64,000 bases of DNA from Macrobrachium rosenbergii (GCF_040412425.1 NC_089762.1:18996202-19060201); one strand, 5' to 3'; shown: positions 9,700 to 24,242, counted from the stretch's first letter. Notes: generated by a model from the sequence alone, not told the origin. A program made the numbers and translations.

Positions 9700-12600
9700 G
9701 ACGATGGCCACCCAACCACCGTCCATCCGCTGGCTTCTGCCACAGCTCCGGCCTTCTCCTCTGTGTTTCCAGTTTCCATCTTCCAGGGCCAGTAAACCGA
9801 CAATGGCCCCCCAACCACCGTCCATCCGCTGGCTTCTGCCACAGCTCCGGCCTTCTCCTCTGTGTTTCCAGTTTCCATCTTCCAGGGCCAGTGAACCACG
9901 ATGGCCCCCAACCACCGTCCATCCGCTGGCTTCTGCCACAGCTCCGCCTTCTCCTCTGTGTTTCCAGTTTCCATCTTCCAGGGCCAGTGAACCGACGATG
10001 GCCCCCAACCACCGCCCATCCGCTGGCTTCTGCCACAGCTCCGGCCTTCTCCTCTGTGTTTCCAGTTTCCATCTTCCAGGGCCAGTGAACCGACAACCAC
10101 CGGCCCATCCCCAGTGAACCACCGCCCATCCGTCCATCCGCTGGCTTCTGCCACAGCTCCGGCCTTCTCCTCTGTGTTTCCAGTTTCCATCTTCCAGGGC
10201 CAGTGAACCGACGATGGCCCCAACCACCGTCCCATCCGCTGGCTTCTGCCACAGCTCCGGCCTTCTCCTCTGTGTTTCCAGTTTCCATCTTCCAGGGCCA
10301 GTGAACCGACGATGGCCCCCAACCACCGTCCATCCGCTGGCTTCTGCCACAGCTCCGGCCTTCTCCTCTGTGTTTCCAGTTTCCATCTTCCAGGGCCAGT
10401 GAACCGACGATGGCCCCCAACCACCGTCCATCCGCTGGCTTCTGCCATCTTCCAGGGCAGCTCTGGGCCTTCTCCACCGCCCATCCGCTGTGTTTCCAGT
10501 TTCCATCTTCCAGGGCCAGTGAACCGACGATGGCCCCCAACCACCGTCCATCCGCTGGCTTCTGCCACAGCTCCGGCCTTCTCCTCTGTGTTTCCAGTTT
10601 CCATCTTCCAGGGCCAGTGAACCGACGATGGCCCCCAACCACCGGGCCCATCCGCTGGCTTCTGCCACAGCTCCGCTTTCCATCTTCCAGGGCCAGTGAA
10701 CAGCCCCCAACCACCGGCCCATCCGCTGGCTTCTCCACAGCCCGGCCTCTCTGTGTTTCCAGTTTCCATCTTCCAGGGCCAGTGACGAACCGACTGGCTT
10801 CTGCCACAGCTCCGGCCTTCCCTCTGTGTTTCCAGTTTCATCTTCCAGGGCCAGTCCATCCCGCTGGCTTCTGCCACAGCTCCGGCCTTCTCCTCTGTGT
10901 TTCCAGTTTCCATCTTCCAGGGCCAGTGAACCGACGATGGCCCCCCAACCACCGTCCCATCCGCTGGCTTCTGCCACAGCTCCGGCCTTCTCCTCTGTGT
11001 TTCCAGTTTCCATCTTCCAGGGCCAGTGAACCGACGATGGCCCCTCAACCACCGATCCGCTGGCTGGCCCCCAACCTTCACCTGTGTTTCCAGTTTCCTT
11101 CCATCCAGTGAACCGACGATGGCCCTCAACCACCGTCCATCCGCTGGCTTCTGCCACAGCTCCGGCCTTCTCCTCTGTGTTTCCAGTTTCCATCTTCCAG
11201 GGCCAGTGAACCGACGATGGCCCCCCAACCACCGTCCATCCGCTGGCTTCTGCCACAGCTCCGGCCTTCTCCTCTGTGTTTCCAGTTTCCATCTTCCAGG
11301 GCCAGTGAACCGACGATGGCCCCCCAACCACCGTCCATCCGCTGGCTTCTGCCACAGCTCCGGCCTTCTCCTCTGTGTTTCATCTTCCAGGGCCAGTGAA
11401 CCGACCTTCTCCTCTGTGCTCCGGCCTTCCAGTTTCCATCTTCCAGGGCCAGTGAACCGACGATGGCCCCAACCACCGTCCATCCGCTGGCTTCTGCCAC
11501 AGCTCCGGCCTTCTCCTCTGTGTTTCCAGTTTCCATCTTCCAGGGCCAGTGAACCGACGATGGCCCCCAACCTCCACCGGGCTTCCATCCGCTGGCTTCT
11601 GCCACAGCTCCACCGGCCTTCTCCAGCTGTGTTTCCAGTTTCCATCTTCCAGGGCCAGTGAACCGACGATGGCCAACCACCGCTCCATCCGCTGGCTTCT
11701 GCCACAGCTCCGGCCTTCTCCTCTGTGTTTCCAGTTTCCATCTTCCAGGGCCAGTGAACCGACGATGGCCCCCAACCACCGTCCATCCGCTGGCTTCTGC
11801 CACAGCTCCGGCCTTCTCCTCTGTGTTTCCAGTTTCCATCTTCCAGGGCCAGTGAACCGACGATGGCCCCCAACCACCGTCCATCCGCTGGCTTCTGCCA
11901 CAGCTCCGGCCTTCTCCTCTGTGTTTCCAGTTTCCATCTTCCAGGCCAGTGAACCGACGATGGCCCCCAACCACCGCTCCATCCGCTGGCTTCTGCCACA
12001 GCTCCGGCCTTCTCCTCTGTGTTTCCAGTTTCCATCTTCCAGGGCCAGTGAACCGACGATGGCCCCAACCACCGTCCATCCGCTGGCTTCTGCCACAGCT
12101 CCGGCCTTCTCCTCTGTGTTTCCAGTTTCCATCTTCCAGGGCCAGTGAACCGACGATGGCCCCCAACCACCGGGCCCATCCGCTGGCTTCTGCCACAGCT
12201 CCGGCCTTCTCCTCTGTGTTTCCAGTTTCCATCTTCCAGGGCCAGTGAACCGACGATGGCCCCAACCACCGTCCATCCGCTGGCTTCTGCCACAGCTCCG
12301 GCCTTCTCCTCTGTGTTTCCAGTTTCCATCTTCCAGGGCCAGTGAACCGACGATGGCCCCCAACCACCGTCCATCCGCTGGCTTCTGCCACAGCTCCGGC
12401 CTTCTCCTCTGTGTTTCCAGTTTCCATCTTCCAGGGCCAGTGAACCGACGATGGCCCCCAACCACCGGGCCCATCCGCTGGCTTCTGCCACAGCTCCGGC
12501 CTTCTCCTCTGTGTTTCCAGTTTCCATCTTCCAGGGCCAGTGAACCGACGATGGCCCCCAACCACCGTCCATCCGCTGGCTTCTGCCACAGCTCCGGCCT

Positions 12601-15600
12601 TCTCCTCTGTGTTTCCAGTTTCCATCTTCCAGGGCCAGTGAACCGACGATGGCCCCCAACCACCGTCCCATCCGCTGGCTTCTGCCACAGCTCCGGCCTT
12701 CTCCTCTGTGTTTCCAGTTTCCATCTTCCAGGGCCAGTGAACCGATCCGCTGGCCCCACAGCTCCGGCCTTCTACTGTGTTTCCACCACCGTCCCATCCG
12801 CTGGCTTCTGCCACAGCTCCGGCCTTCTCCTCTGTGTTTCCAGTTTCCATCTTCCAGGGCCAGTGAACCGACGATGGCCCCCAACCACCGTCCATCCGCT
12901 GGCTTCTGCCACAGCTCCGGCCTTCTCCTCTGTGTTTCCAGTTTCCATCTTCCAGGGCCAGTGAACCGAACCACCGCTCCATGGCCCCCAACCACCGTCC
13001 CATCCGCTGGCTTCTGCCACAGCTCCGGCCTTCTCCTCTGTGTTTCCAGTTTCCATCTTCCAGGGCCAGTGAACCGACGATGGCCCCCAACCACCGTCCA
13101 TCCGCTGGCTTCCCACAGCCCGGCCTCCAGTTTCATCTTCCAGGGCCAGTGAACCGACGATGGCCTCCCACCGGGCTTCCGCTGGCTTCTGCCACAGCTC
13201 CGCCTTCTCCTCTGTGTTTCCAGTTTCCATCTTCCAGGGCCAGTGAACCGACGATGGCCCCCAACCACCGTCCATCCGCTGGCTTCTGCCACAGCTCCGG
13301 CCTTCTCCTCTGTGTTTCCAGTTTCCATCTTCCAGGGCCAGTGAACCGACGATGGCGATGGCCCCCAACCACCGTCCATCCGCTGGCTTCTGCCACAGCT
13401 CCATCCGCCTTCTCCTCTGTGTTTCCAGTTTCCATCTTCCAGGGCCAGTGAACCGACGATGGCCCCCAACCACCGTCCCATCCGCTGGCTTCTGCCACAG
13501 CTCCGGCCTTCTCCTCTGTGTTTCCAGTTTCCATCTTCCAGGGCCAGTGAACCGACGATGGCCCCCAACCACCGTCCATCCGCTGGCTTCTGCCACAGCT
13601 CCGCCTTCTCCTCTGTGTTTCCAGTTTCCATCTTCCAGGGCCAGTGAACCGACGATGGCCCCCAACCACCGTCCATCCACCGCCCATCCGCTGGCTTCTG
13701 CCACAGCTCCGCCCTCTCCTCTGTGTTTCCAGTTTCCATCTTCCAGGGCCAGTGAACCGACGATGGCCCCCAACCACCGTCCATCCGCTGGCTTCTGCCA
13801 CAGCTCCGCCTTCTCTCTGTGTTTCCAGTTTCCATCTTCCAGGTTTCCAGTTTCCCAGTGAACCGACGATGGCCCCCAACCACCGTCCATCCGCTGGCTT
13901 CTGCCACAGCTCCGGCCTTCTACTCTGTGTTTCCAGTTTCCATCTTCCAGGACCAGTGAACCGACGATGGCCCCCAACCACCGTCCATCCGCTGGTTCTG
14001 CCACAGCTCCGCCTTCTACTCTGTGTTTCCAGTTTCCATCTTCCAGGGCCAGTGAACCGACGATGGCCCCCAACCACCGTCCATCCGCTGGCTTCTGCCA
14101 CAGCTCCGGCCTTCTCCTCTGTGTTTCCAGTTTCCATCTTCCAGGGCCAGTGAACCGACGATGGCCCCCAACCACCGTCCATCCGCTGGCTTCTGCCACA
14201 GCTCCGCCCTTCTCCTCTGTGTTTCCAGTTTCCATCTTCCAGGGCCAGTGAACCGACGATGGCCCCCAACCACCGTCCATCCGCTGGCTTCTGCCACAGC
14301 TCCGGCCTTCTCCTCTGTGTTTCCAGTTTCCATCTTCCAGGGCCAGTGAACCGACGATGGCCCCCAACCACCGTCCATCCGCTGGCTTCTGCCACAGCTC
14401 CGGCCTTCTCCTCTGTGTTTCCAGTTTCCATCTTCCAGGGCCAGTGAACCGGACGATGGCCCCCAACCACCGTCCATCCGCTGGCTTCTGCCACAGCTCC
14501 GGCCTTCTCTCTGTGTTTCCAGTTTCCATCTTCCAGGGCCAGTGAACCGACGATGGCCCCAACCACCGTCCATCCGCTGGCTTCTGCCACAGCTCCGGCC
14601 TTCTCCTCTGTGTTTCCAGTTTCCATCTTCCAGGGCCAGTGAACCGACGATGGCCCCCAACCACCGTCCATCCGCTGGCTTCTGCCACAGCTCCGCCTTC
14701 TCTCTGTGTTTCCAGTTTCCATCTTCCAGGGCCAGTGAACCGACGATGGCCCCAACCACCGTCCATCCGCTGGCTTCTGCCACAGCTCCGGCCTTCTCTC
14801 TGTGTTTCCAGTTTCCATCTTCCAGGGCCAGTGAACCGTGTTTCCATCTTCCAGGGCCATTGATGGCCCCAACCACCGTCCATCCGCTGGCTTCTGCCAG
14901 CTCCGGCCTTCTCCTCTGTGTTTCCAGTTTCTGTGCATCTTCCAGGGCCAGTGAACCGACGATGGCCCCAACCACCGTCCATCCGCTGGCTTCTGCCACA
15001 GCTCCGCCTTCTCTCTGTGTTTCCAGTTTCCATCTTCCAGGGCCAGTGAACCGACGATGGCCCCATGGCCCCCTGGCAACCACCGTCCATCCGCTGGCTT
15101 CTGCCACAGCTCCGCCTTTCTCCTCTGTGTTTCCAGTTTCCATCTTCCAGGGCCAGTGAACCGACAATGGCCCCCAACCACCGTCCATCCGCTGGCTTCT
15201 GCCACAGCTCCGCCTTCTCCTCTGTGTTTCCAGTTTCCATCTTCCAGGGCCAGTGAACCAACGATGCCCCCCCAACCACCGTCCATCCGCTGGCTTCTGC
15301 CACAGCTCCGCCTTCTACTCTGTGTTTCCAGTTTCCATCTTCCAGGGCCAGTGAACCGACGATGGCCCCCAACCACCGTCCATCCGCTGGCTTCTGCCAC
15401 AGCTCCGGCCTTCTCCTCTGTGTTTCCAGTTTCCATCTTCCAGGGCCAGTGAACCGACGATGGCCCCCCAACCACCGTCCATCCGCTGGCTTCTGCCACA
15501 GCTCTGGCCTTCTCCTCTGTGTTTCCAGTTTCCATCTTCCAGGGCCAGTGAACGGACGATGGCCCCCAACCACCGTCCATCCGCTGGCTTCTGCCACAGC

Positions 15601-16085
15601 TCTGGCCTTCTCCTCTGTGTTTCCAGTTTCCATCTTCCAGGGCCAGTGAACCGACGATGGCCCCCAACCACCGTCCATCCGGCTTCCTTCTGCCACAGCT
15701 CCGCCTTCTCCCTATGTTTCCAGTTTCCATCTTCCAGGGCCAGTGAACGGCGATGGCCAACCACCGTCCATCCGCTGGCTTCTGCCACAGCTCCGGCCTT
15801 CTCCTCTGTGTTTCCAGTTTCCATCTTCCAGGGCCAGTGAACGGACGATGGCCCCTCAACCACCGTCCATCCGGCTGGCTTCTGCCACAGCTCCGGCCTT
15901 CTCCTCTGTGTTTCCTTTTTACATCTTCCAGGGCCAGTGAACCGGTGTTTCCATCTTCCACGATGGCCCCCAACCACCGTCCATCCGCTGGCTTCTGCCA
16001 CAGCTCCAGCCTTCTCCTCTGTGTTTCCAGTTTCCATCTTCCAGGGCCAGTGAACCGACGATGGCCCCCCAACCACCGTCCATCC
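9691..16085. repeat. Satellite array, 98/99-bp subfamily
   Basis: About 65 tandem copies of a GC-rich unit: gatggccccc(c)aaccaccgtc, then catccgctggcttctgccac, then agctccggccttctcctctg, then the 7-bp-duplicated tttccagtttccatcttcc, then agggccagtgaaccgac. Copies with five Cs are 98 bp and those with six are 99 bp. Truncated and shuffled units cluster at 10,085-10,140, 10,447-10,500, 10,660-10,870, 11,045-11,110, 11,380-11,450, 12,740-12,800 and 14,830-14,870. The consensus minus strand has no stop codon in any frame, which explains reading frames over 1,000 codons. C-run length changes (3-6) shift frames freely, which argues against coding. Confidence 0.97.
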
Positions 16086-19000
16086 GCTGGCTTCTGCTAC
16101 AGCTCCGGCTTTCTCTTCTGTGTTTCCATCTTCCAGGGCCATTGAACAGACGATGGCCCCCCAACCACCGTCCATCCGCTGGCTTCTGCTACAGCTCCGG
16201 CTTTCTCTTCTGTGTTTCCATCTTCCAGGGCCAGTGAACCGACGATGGCCCCCCAACCACCGTCCATCCGCTGGCTTCTGCCACAGCTCCGGCTTTCTCT
16301 TCTGTGTTTCCAGTTTCCATCTTCCAGGGCCAGTGAACGGACGATGGCCCCCCAACCACCGTCCATCCGCTGGCTTCTGCTACAGCTCCGGCTTTCTCTT
16401 CTGTGTTTCCATCTTCCAGGGCCAGTGAACGGACGATGGCCCCAACCACCGTCCATCCGCTGGCTTCTGCTACAGCTCCGGCTTTCTCTTCTGTGTTTCC
16501 AGTTTCCATCTTCCAGGGCCAGTGAACAGACGATGGCCCCCCAACCACCGTCCATCCGCTGGCTTCTGCTACAGCTCCGGCTTTCTCTTCTGTGTTTCCA
16601 GTTTCCATCTTCCAGGGCCAGTGAATGGACGATGGCACCCCAACCACCGTCCATCCGCTGGCTTCTGCTACAGCTCCGGCTTTCTCTTCTGTGTTTCCAT
16701 CTTCCAGGGCCAGTGAACGGACGATGGCCCCCCAACCACCGTCCATCCGCTGGCTTCTGCCACAGCTCCGGCCTTCTCCTCTGTGTTTCCAGTTTCCATC
16801 TTCCAGGGCCAGTGAACCGACGATGGCCCCCCAACCACCGTCCATCCGCTGGCTTCTGCCACAGCTCCGGCCTTCTCCTCTGTGTTTCCAGTTTCCATCT
16901 TCCAGGGCCAGTGAACCGACGATGGCCCCCCAACCACCGTCCATCCGCTGGCTTCTGGTACAGCTCCGGCTTTCTCTTCTGTGTTTCCATCTTCCAGGGC
17001 CATTGAACTGGCCCCCAACCACCGTCCATCCGCTGGCTTCTGCTACAGCTCCGGCTTTCTCTTCTGTGTTTCCATCTTCCAGGGCCAGTGAACGGATCCA
17101 CCATCCGCTGGCTTCTGCTGAGCTCCGGCTTTCTCTTCTGTGTTTCCATCTTCCAGGGCCAGTGAACGGACGATGGCCCCAACCACCGTCCATCCGCTGG
17201 CTTCTGGTACAGCTCCGGCTTTCTCTTTTGTGTTTCCATCTTCCAGGGCCAGTGAACGGACGATGGCCCCCAACCACCGCCCATCCGCTGGCTTCTGCTA
17301 CAGCTCCAGCTTTCTCTTCTGTGTTTCCATCTTCCAGGGCCAGTGAACGGACGATGGCCCCAAACCACCGTCCATCCGCTGGCTTCTGCTACAGCCCGCT
17401 TTCTTCTGTGTTTCCATCTTCCAGGGCCTGGCGGACGATGGCCAGCTCCGGGCTTTCTCTTCTGTGTTTCCATCTTCCAGGGCCAGTGAACGGACGATGG
17501 CCCCAACCACCGTCCATCCGCTGGCTTCTGCTACAGCTCCGGCTTTCTTTCTGTGTTTCCATCTTCCAGGGCCAGTGAACGGACGATGGCCCCCAACCAC
17601 CGCCCATCCGCTGGCTTCTGCAGCTCCGGCTTTCTCTTCTGTGTTTCCATCTTCCAGGGCCAGTGAACGGACGATGGCTCCCAACCACCGTCCATCCGCT
17701 GCCTTCTGCTATCCGGCTTTCTTTCTGTGTTTCCATCTTCCAGGGCCAGCCTGGCATCTGCAGTGACAGCCGCTGGCTTCTGCTACAGCTCCGGCTTTCT
17801 CTCTGTGTTTCCATCTTCCAGGGCCAGTGAACGGACGATGGCCCCAACCACCGTCCATCCGCTGGCTTCTGCTACAGCTCCGGCTTTCTCTTCTGTGTTT
17901 CCATCTTCCAGGGCCAGTGAACGGACGGCTGGCCACCGCCCATCCACCGTCCATCCGCTGGCTTCTGCTACAGCTCCGGCTTTCTCTTCTGTGTTTCCAT
18001 CTTCCAGGGCCAGTGAACAGACGATGGCCCCAACCACCGTCCATCCGCTGGCTTCTGCTACAGCTCCGCTTTCTCTTCTGTGTTTCCATCTTCCAGGGCC
18101 AGTGAACGGACGATGGCCCCCAACCACCGTTCATCCGCTGGTTTCTGCTATAGCTCCGGCTTTCTCTTCTGTGTTTCCATCTTCCAGGGCCAGTGAACGG
18201 ACGATGGCCCCCCAACCACCGTCCATCCGCTGGCTTCTGCTACAGCTCCGGCTTTCTCTTCTGTGTTTCCATCTTCCAGGGCCAGTGAACGGACGATGGC
18301 CCCAACCACCGTCCATCCGCTGGCTTCTGCTACAGCTCCGGCTTTCTTTCTGTGTTTCCATCTTCCAGGGCCAGTGAATGGACGATTCCATCCGCTGGCT
18401 TCTGCTACAGCTCCGGCTTTCTCTTCTGTGTTTCCATCTTCCAGGCCAGTGAACGGACCAGTTTAGCTCCGGCTTTCTTCTGTGTTTCCATCTTCCAGGG
18501 CCAGTGAACGCGATGGCCCCAACCACCGTCCATCCGCTGGCTTCTGCTACAGCTCCGGCTTTCTTTCTGTGTTTCCATCTTCCAGGGCCAGTGAACAGAT
18601 GGCCCCCAACCACCGTCCATCCGCTGGCTTCTGGTACAGCTCCGGCTTTCTCTTCTGTGTTTCCATCTTCCAGGGCCAGTGAACGGACGATGGCCCCCCA
18701 ACCACCGTCCATCCGCTGGCTTCTGGTACAGCTCCGGCTTTCTCTTCTGTGTTTCCATCTTCCAGGGCCAGTGAACGGACGATGGCCCCCAACCACCGTC
18801 TCCGTGGTTTCTGCTATATTTTCGGCTTTCTCTTCTGTGTTTCCATCTTCCAGGGCCAGTGAACGGACGATGGCCCCCCAACCACCGTCCATCCGCTGGC
18901 TTCTGCTACAGCTCCGGCTTTCTCTTCTGTGTTTCCATCTTCCAGGGCTAGTGAACGGACGATGGCCCCCAAACCACCGTCCATCCGCTGGCTTCTGGTA

Positions 19001-22000
19001 CAGCTCTGGCTTTCTCTTCTGTGTTTCCATCTTCCAGGGCCAGTGAACCGATGGCCCCAACCACCGTCCATCCGCTGGCTTCTGCTACAGCTCCGGCTTT
19101 CTTCTGTGTTTCCATCTTCCAGGGCCAGTGAACGGACGATGGCCCCCCAACCACCGTCCATCCGCTGGCTTCTGCTACAGCTCCGCTTTCTCTTCTGTGT
19201 TTCCATCTTTCAGGGCCAGTGAACGGACGATGGCCCCCAACCACCGCCCATCCGCTGGCTTCTGCTACAGCTCCGGCTTTCTCTTCTGTGTTTCCATCTT
19301 CCAGGGCCAGTGAACGGACGATGGCCCCCAACCACCGTCCATCCGCTGGCTTCTGCTACAGCTCCGCTTTCTTTCTGTGTTTCCATCTTCCAGGGCCAGT
19401 GAACGGACGATGGCCCCCAACCACCGTCCATCCGCTGGCTTCTGGTACAGCTCCGGCTTTCTCTTCTGTGTTTCCATCTTCCAGGGCCAGTGAACGGACG
19501 ATGGCCCCCCAACCACCGTCCATCTGCTGGTTTCTGGTACAGCTCCGGCTTTCTCTTCTGTGTTTCCATCTTCCAGGGCCAGTGAACGACGATGGCCCAA
19601 CCACCGTCCATCCGCTGGCTTCTGCTACAGCTCCGGCTTTCTTCTGTGTTTCCATCTTCCAGGGCCAGTGAACGGACGATGGCCCCCAACCACCGTCCAT
19701 CCGCTGGCTTCTGCTACAGCTCCGGCTTTCTCTTCTGTGTTTCCATCTTCCAGGGCCAGTGAACGGACGATGGCCCCCAACCACCGCCCATCCGCTGGCT
19801 TCTGGTACAGCTCCGGCTTTCTCTTCTGTGTTTCCATCTTCCAGGGCCAGTGAACGGACGATGTTCCCCAACCACCGTCCATCCGCTGGCTTCTGCTACA
19901 GCTCCGCTTTCTCTTCTGTGTTCCATCTTCCAGGGCCAGTGAACGGACGATGGCCCCCAACCACCGTCCATCCGCTGGCTTCTGCTCCGGTTTCTCTTCT
20001 GTGTTTCCATCTTCCAGGGCCAGTGAACGGACGATGGCCCCAACGATCCGCTGGCCTTCCAGGGCCAGTGAACGGACGATGGCCCTCAACCACCGTCCAT
20101 CCGCTGGCTTCTGCTACAGCTCCGGCTTTCTCTTCTGTGTTTCCATCTTCCAGGGCCAGTGAACCGATGGCCCCCAACCACCGTCCATCCGCTGGTTTCT
20201 GGTACAGCTCCGGCTTTCTCTTCTGTGTTTCCATCTTCCAGGGCCAGTGAACGGACGATGGCCCCCAACCACCGTCCATCCGCTGGCTTCTGGTACAGCT
20301 CGGCTTTCTCTTCTGTGTTTCCATCTTCCAGGGCCAGTGAACGGACGATGGCCCCCAACCACCGTCCATCCGCTGGCTTCTGCTACAGCTCCGGCTTTCT
20401 CTTCTGTGTTTCCATCTTCCAGGGCCAGTGAACGGACGATGGCCCCCCAACCACCGTCCATCCGCTGGCTTCTGGTACAGCTCCGGCTTTCTCTTCTGTG
20501 TTTCCATCTTCCAGGGCCAGTGAACGGACGATGGCCCCCCAACCACCGTCCATCCGCTGGCATCTGCTACAGCTCCGCTTTCTCTTCTGTGTTTCCATCT
20601 TCCAGGGCCAGTGAACGGACGATGGCCCCCCAACCACCGTCCATCCGCTGGCTTCTGCTACAGCTCCGGCTTTCTCTTCTGTGTTTCCACCTTCCAGGGC
20701 CAGTGAACGGACGATGGCCCCAACCACCGTCCATCCGCTGGTTTCTGCCACAGCTCCGGCTTTCTCTTCTGTGTTTCCATCTTCCAGGGCCAGTGAACGG
20801 ACGATGGCCCCCCAACCACCGTCCATCCGCTGGTTTCTGCTACAGCTCCGGCTTTCTCTTCTGTGTTTCCATCTTCCAGGGCCAGTGAACGGACGATGGC
20901 CCCCCAACCACCGTCCATCCGCTGGCTTCTGCTACAGCTCCGGCTTTCTCTTCTGTGTTTCCATCTTCCAGGGCCAGTGAACGGACGATGGCCCCTCAAC
21001 CACCGCCCATCCGCTGGCTTCTGCTACAGCTCCGGCTTTCTTCTGTGTTTCCATCTTCCAGGGCCAGTGAACGGACGATGGCCCCAACCACCGTCCATCC
21101 GCTGGCTTCTGGTACAGCTCCGGCTTTCTCTTCTGTGTTTCCATCTTCCAGGGCCAGTGAACGGACGATGGCCTCAACCACCGTCCATCCGCTGGTTTCT
21201 GCTACAGCTCCGGCTTTCTCTTCTGTGTTTCCATCTTCCAGGGCCAGTGAACGGACGATGGCCCCCCAACCACCGTCCATCCGCTGGCTTCTGCTACAGC
21301 TCCGGCTTTCTCTTCTGTGTTTCCATCTTCCAGGGCCAGTGAACGGACGATGGCCCCCCAACCACCGTCCATCCGCTGGCTTCTGCTACAGCTCCGGCTT
21401 TCTCTTCTGTGTTTCCATCTTCCAGGGCCAGTGAACGGACGATGGCCCCCAACCACCGCCCATCCGCTGGCTTCTGGTACAGCTCCGGCTTTCTTCTGTG
21501 TTTCCATCTTCCAGGGCCAGTGAACAGACGATGGCCCCCAACCACCGTCCATCCGCTGGCTTCTGCTACAGCTCGGCTTTCTTCTGTGTTTCAATCTTCC
21601 ACCAGTGAACGGACGATGGCCCCCAACCACCGTCCATCCGCTGGCTTCTGCTACAGCTCCGGCTTTCTTTCTGTGTTTCCATCTTCCAGGGCCAGTGAAC
21701 GGACGATGGCCCCCAACCACCGTCCATCCGCTGGCTTCTGCACAGCTCCGGCTTTCTTCTGTGTTTCCATCTTCCAGGGCCAGTGAACGGACGATGGCCC
21801 CCAACCACCGTCCATCCGCTGGTTTCTGCTACAGCTCCGCTTTCTCTTCTGTGTTTCCATCTTCCAGGGCCAGTGAACGGACGATGGCCCCCAACCACCG
21901 TCCATCCGCTGGCTTCTGCTACAGCTCCGGCTTTCTCTTCTGTGTTTCCATCTTCCAGGGCCAGTGAACGGACGATGGCCCCCCAACCACCGTCCATCCG

Positions 22001-23693
22001 CTGGCTTCTGCTACAGCTCCGGCTTTCTTTCTGTGTTTCCATCTTCCAGGGCCAGTGAACGGACGATGGCCCCCAACCACCGTCCATCCGCTGGCTTCTG
22101 GTACAGCTCCGGCTTTCTCTTCTGTGTTTCCATCTTCCAGGGCCAGTGAACGGACGATGGCCCCCAACCACCGTCCATCCGCTGGCTTCTGCTACAGCTC
22201 GGCTTTCCATCTTCCAGGGCCAGTGAACGGACGATGGCCCCAACCACCGTCCATCCGCTGGCTTCTGCTACAGCTCTGGCTTTCTCTTCTGTGTTTCCAT
22301 CTTCCAGGGCCAGTGAACGGACGATGGCCCCCCAACCACCGTCCATCCGCTGGCTTCTGTTACAGCTCCGGCTTTCTCTTCTGTGTTTCCACCTTCCAGG
22401 GCCAGTGAACGGACGATGGCCCCCCAACCACCGTCCATCCGCTGGCTTCTGGTACAGCTCCGGCTTTCTCTTCTGTGTTTCCATCTTCCAGGGCCAGTGA
22501 ACGGACGATGGCCCCCCAACCACCGTCCATCCGCTGGCTTCTGCTACAGCTCCGGCTTTCTCTTCTGTGTTTCCATCTTCCAGGGCCAGTGAACGGACGA
22601 TGGCCCCCCAACCACCGTCCATCCGCTGGCTTCTGGTACACCTCCGGCTTTCTTCTGTGTTTCCATCTTCCAGGGCCAGTGAACGGACGATGGCCCCCAA
22701 CCACCGCAGCTCCGGCTTTCTCTTCTGTGTTTCCATCTTCCAGGGCCAGTGAACGGACGATGGCCCCCAACCACCGCCCATCCGCTGGCTTCTGGTACAG
22801 CTCCGGCTTTCTTTCTGTGTTTCCATCTTCCAGGGCCAGTGAACGGACGATGGCCCCAACCACCGTCCATCCGCTGGCTTCTGGTACAGCTCCGGCTTTC
22901 TCTTCTGTGTTTCCATCTTCCAGGGCCAGTGAACGGACGATGGCCCCCAACCACCGTCCATCCGCTGGCTTCTGCTACAGCTCGCTTTCTCTTCTGTGTT
23001 TCCATCTTCCAGGGCCAGTGAACGGACGATGGCCCCAACCACCGTCCATCCACTGGCTTCTGCTACAGCTCCGGCTTTCTCTTTTGTGTTTCCATCTTCC
23101 AGGGCCAGTGAACGGACATCCATCCGCTGGCTTCTGGTACAGCTCCGGCTTTCTCTTCTGTGTTTCCATCTTCCAGGGCCAGTGAACGGACGATGGCCCC
23201 CAACCACCGTCCATCTGCTGGCTTCTGCTACAGCCCGGCTTTCTCTTCTGTGTTTCCATCTTCCAGGGCCAGTGAACGGACGATGGCCCAACCACCGCCA
23301 TCCGGGCTTCTGCTACAGCTCCGCTTTCTTTCTGTGTTTCCATCTTCCAGGGCCAGTGAACGGACGATGGCCCCAACCACCGTCCATCCGCTGGCTTCTG
23401 CTACAGCTCCGCTTTCTCTTCTGTGTTTCCATCTTCCAGGGCCAGTGAACGGACGATGGCCCCCAACCACCGCCCATCCGCTGGCTTCTGGTACAGCTCC
23501 GGCTTTCTCTTCTGTGTTTCCATCTTCCAGGGCCAGTGAACGGACGATGGCCCCCAACCACCGTCCATCCGCTGGCTTCTGCTACAGCTCCGCTTTCTTT
23601 CTGTGTTTCCATCTTCCAGGGCCAGTGAACGGACGATGGCCCCAACCACCGTCCATCCGCTGGCTTCTGCTACAGCTCCGGCTTTCTCTTCTG

Positions 23694-24242
23694 TGTTTCC
23701 ATCTTCCAGGGCCAGTGAACGGACGATGGCCCCCCAACCACCGTCCATCCGCTGGCTTCTGCTACAGCTCCGGCTTTCTCTTCTGTGTTTCCATCTTCCA
23801 GGGCCAGTGAACGGACGATGGCCCCCCAACCACCGTCCATCCGCTGGCTTCTGCTACAGCTCCGGCTTTCTCTTCTGTGTTTCCATCTTCCAGGGCCAGT
23901 GAACGGACGATGGCCCCCCAACCACCGTCCATCCGCTGGCTTCTGCTACAGCTCCGGCTTTCTCTTCTGTGTTTCCATCTTCCAGGGCCAGTGAACGGAC
24001 GATGGCCCCCCAACCACCGTCCATCCGCTGGCTTCTGCTACAGCTCCGGCTTTCTCTTCTGTGTTTCCATCTTCCAGGGCCAGTGAACGGACGATGGCCC
24101 CCCAACCACCGTCCATCCGCTGGCTTCTGCTACAGCTCCGGCTTTCTCTTCTGTGTTTCCATCTTCCAGGGCCAGTGAACGGACGATGGCCCCCCAACCA
24201 CCGTCCATCCGCTGGCTTCTGCTACAGCTCCGGCTTTCTCTT
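23694..24242. repeat. Run of six near-identical 92-bp units
   Basis: Within the 92-bp array, successive units from 23,694 to about 24,242 are the same base for base by reading. Neighbouring units differ by indels or substitutions. This marks a recently homogenised or amplified block. Confidence 0.85.

Noticed and set aside
9569..16355. Reading frames of 400-1,400 codons on both strands across the satellite
   Set aside because: They are tandem-repeat artefacts: every copy of the unit is equally open, several frames overlap, and C-run length changes shift the frame repeatedly. There is no unique N- or C-terminal sequence.
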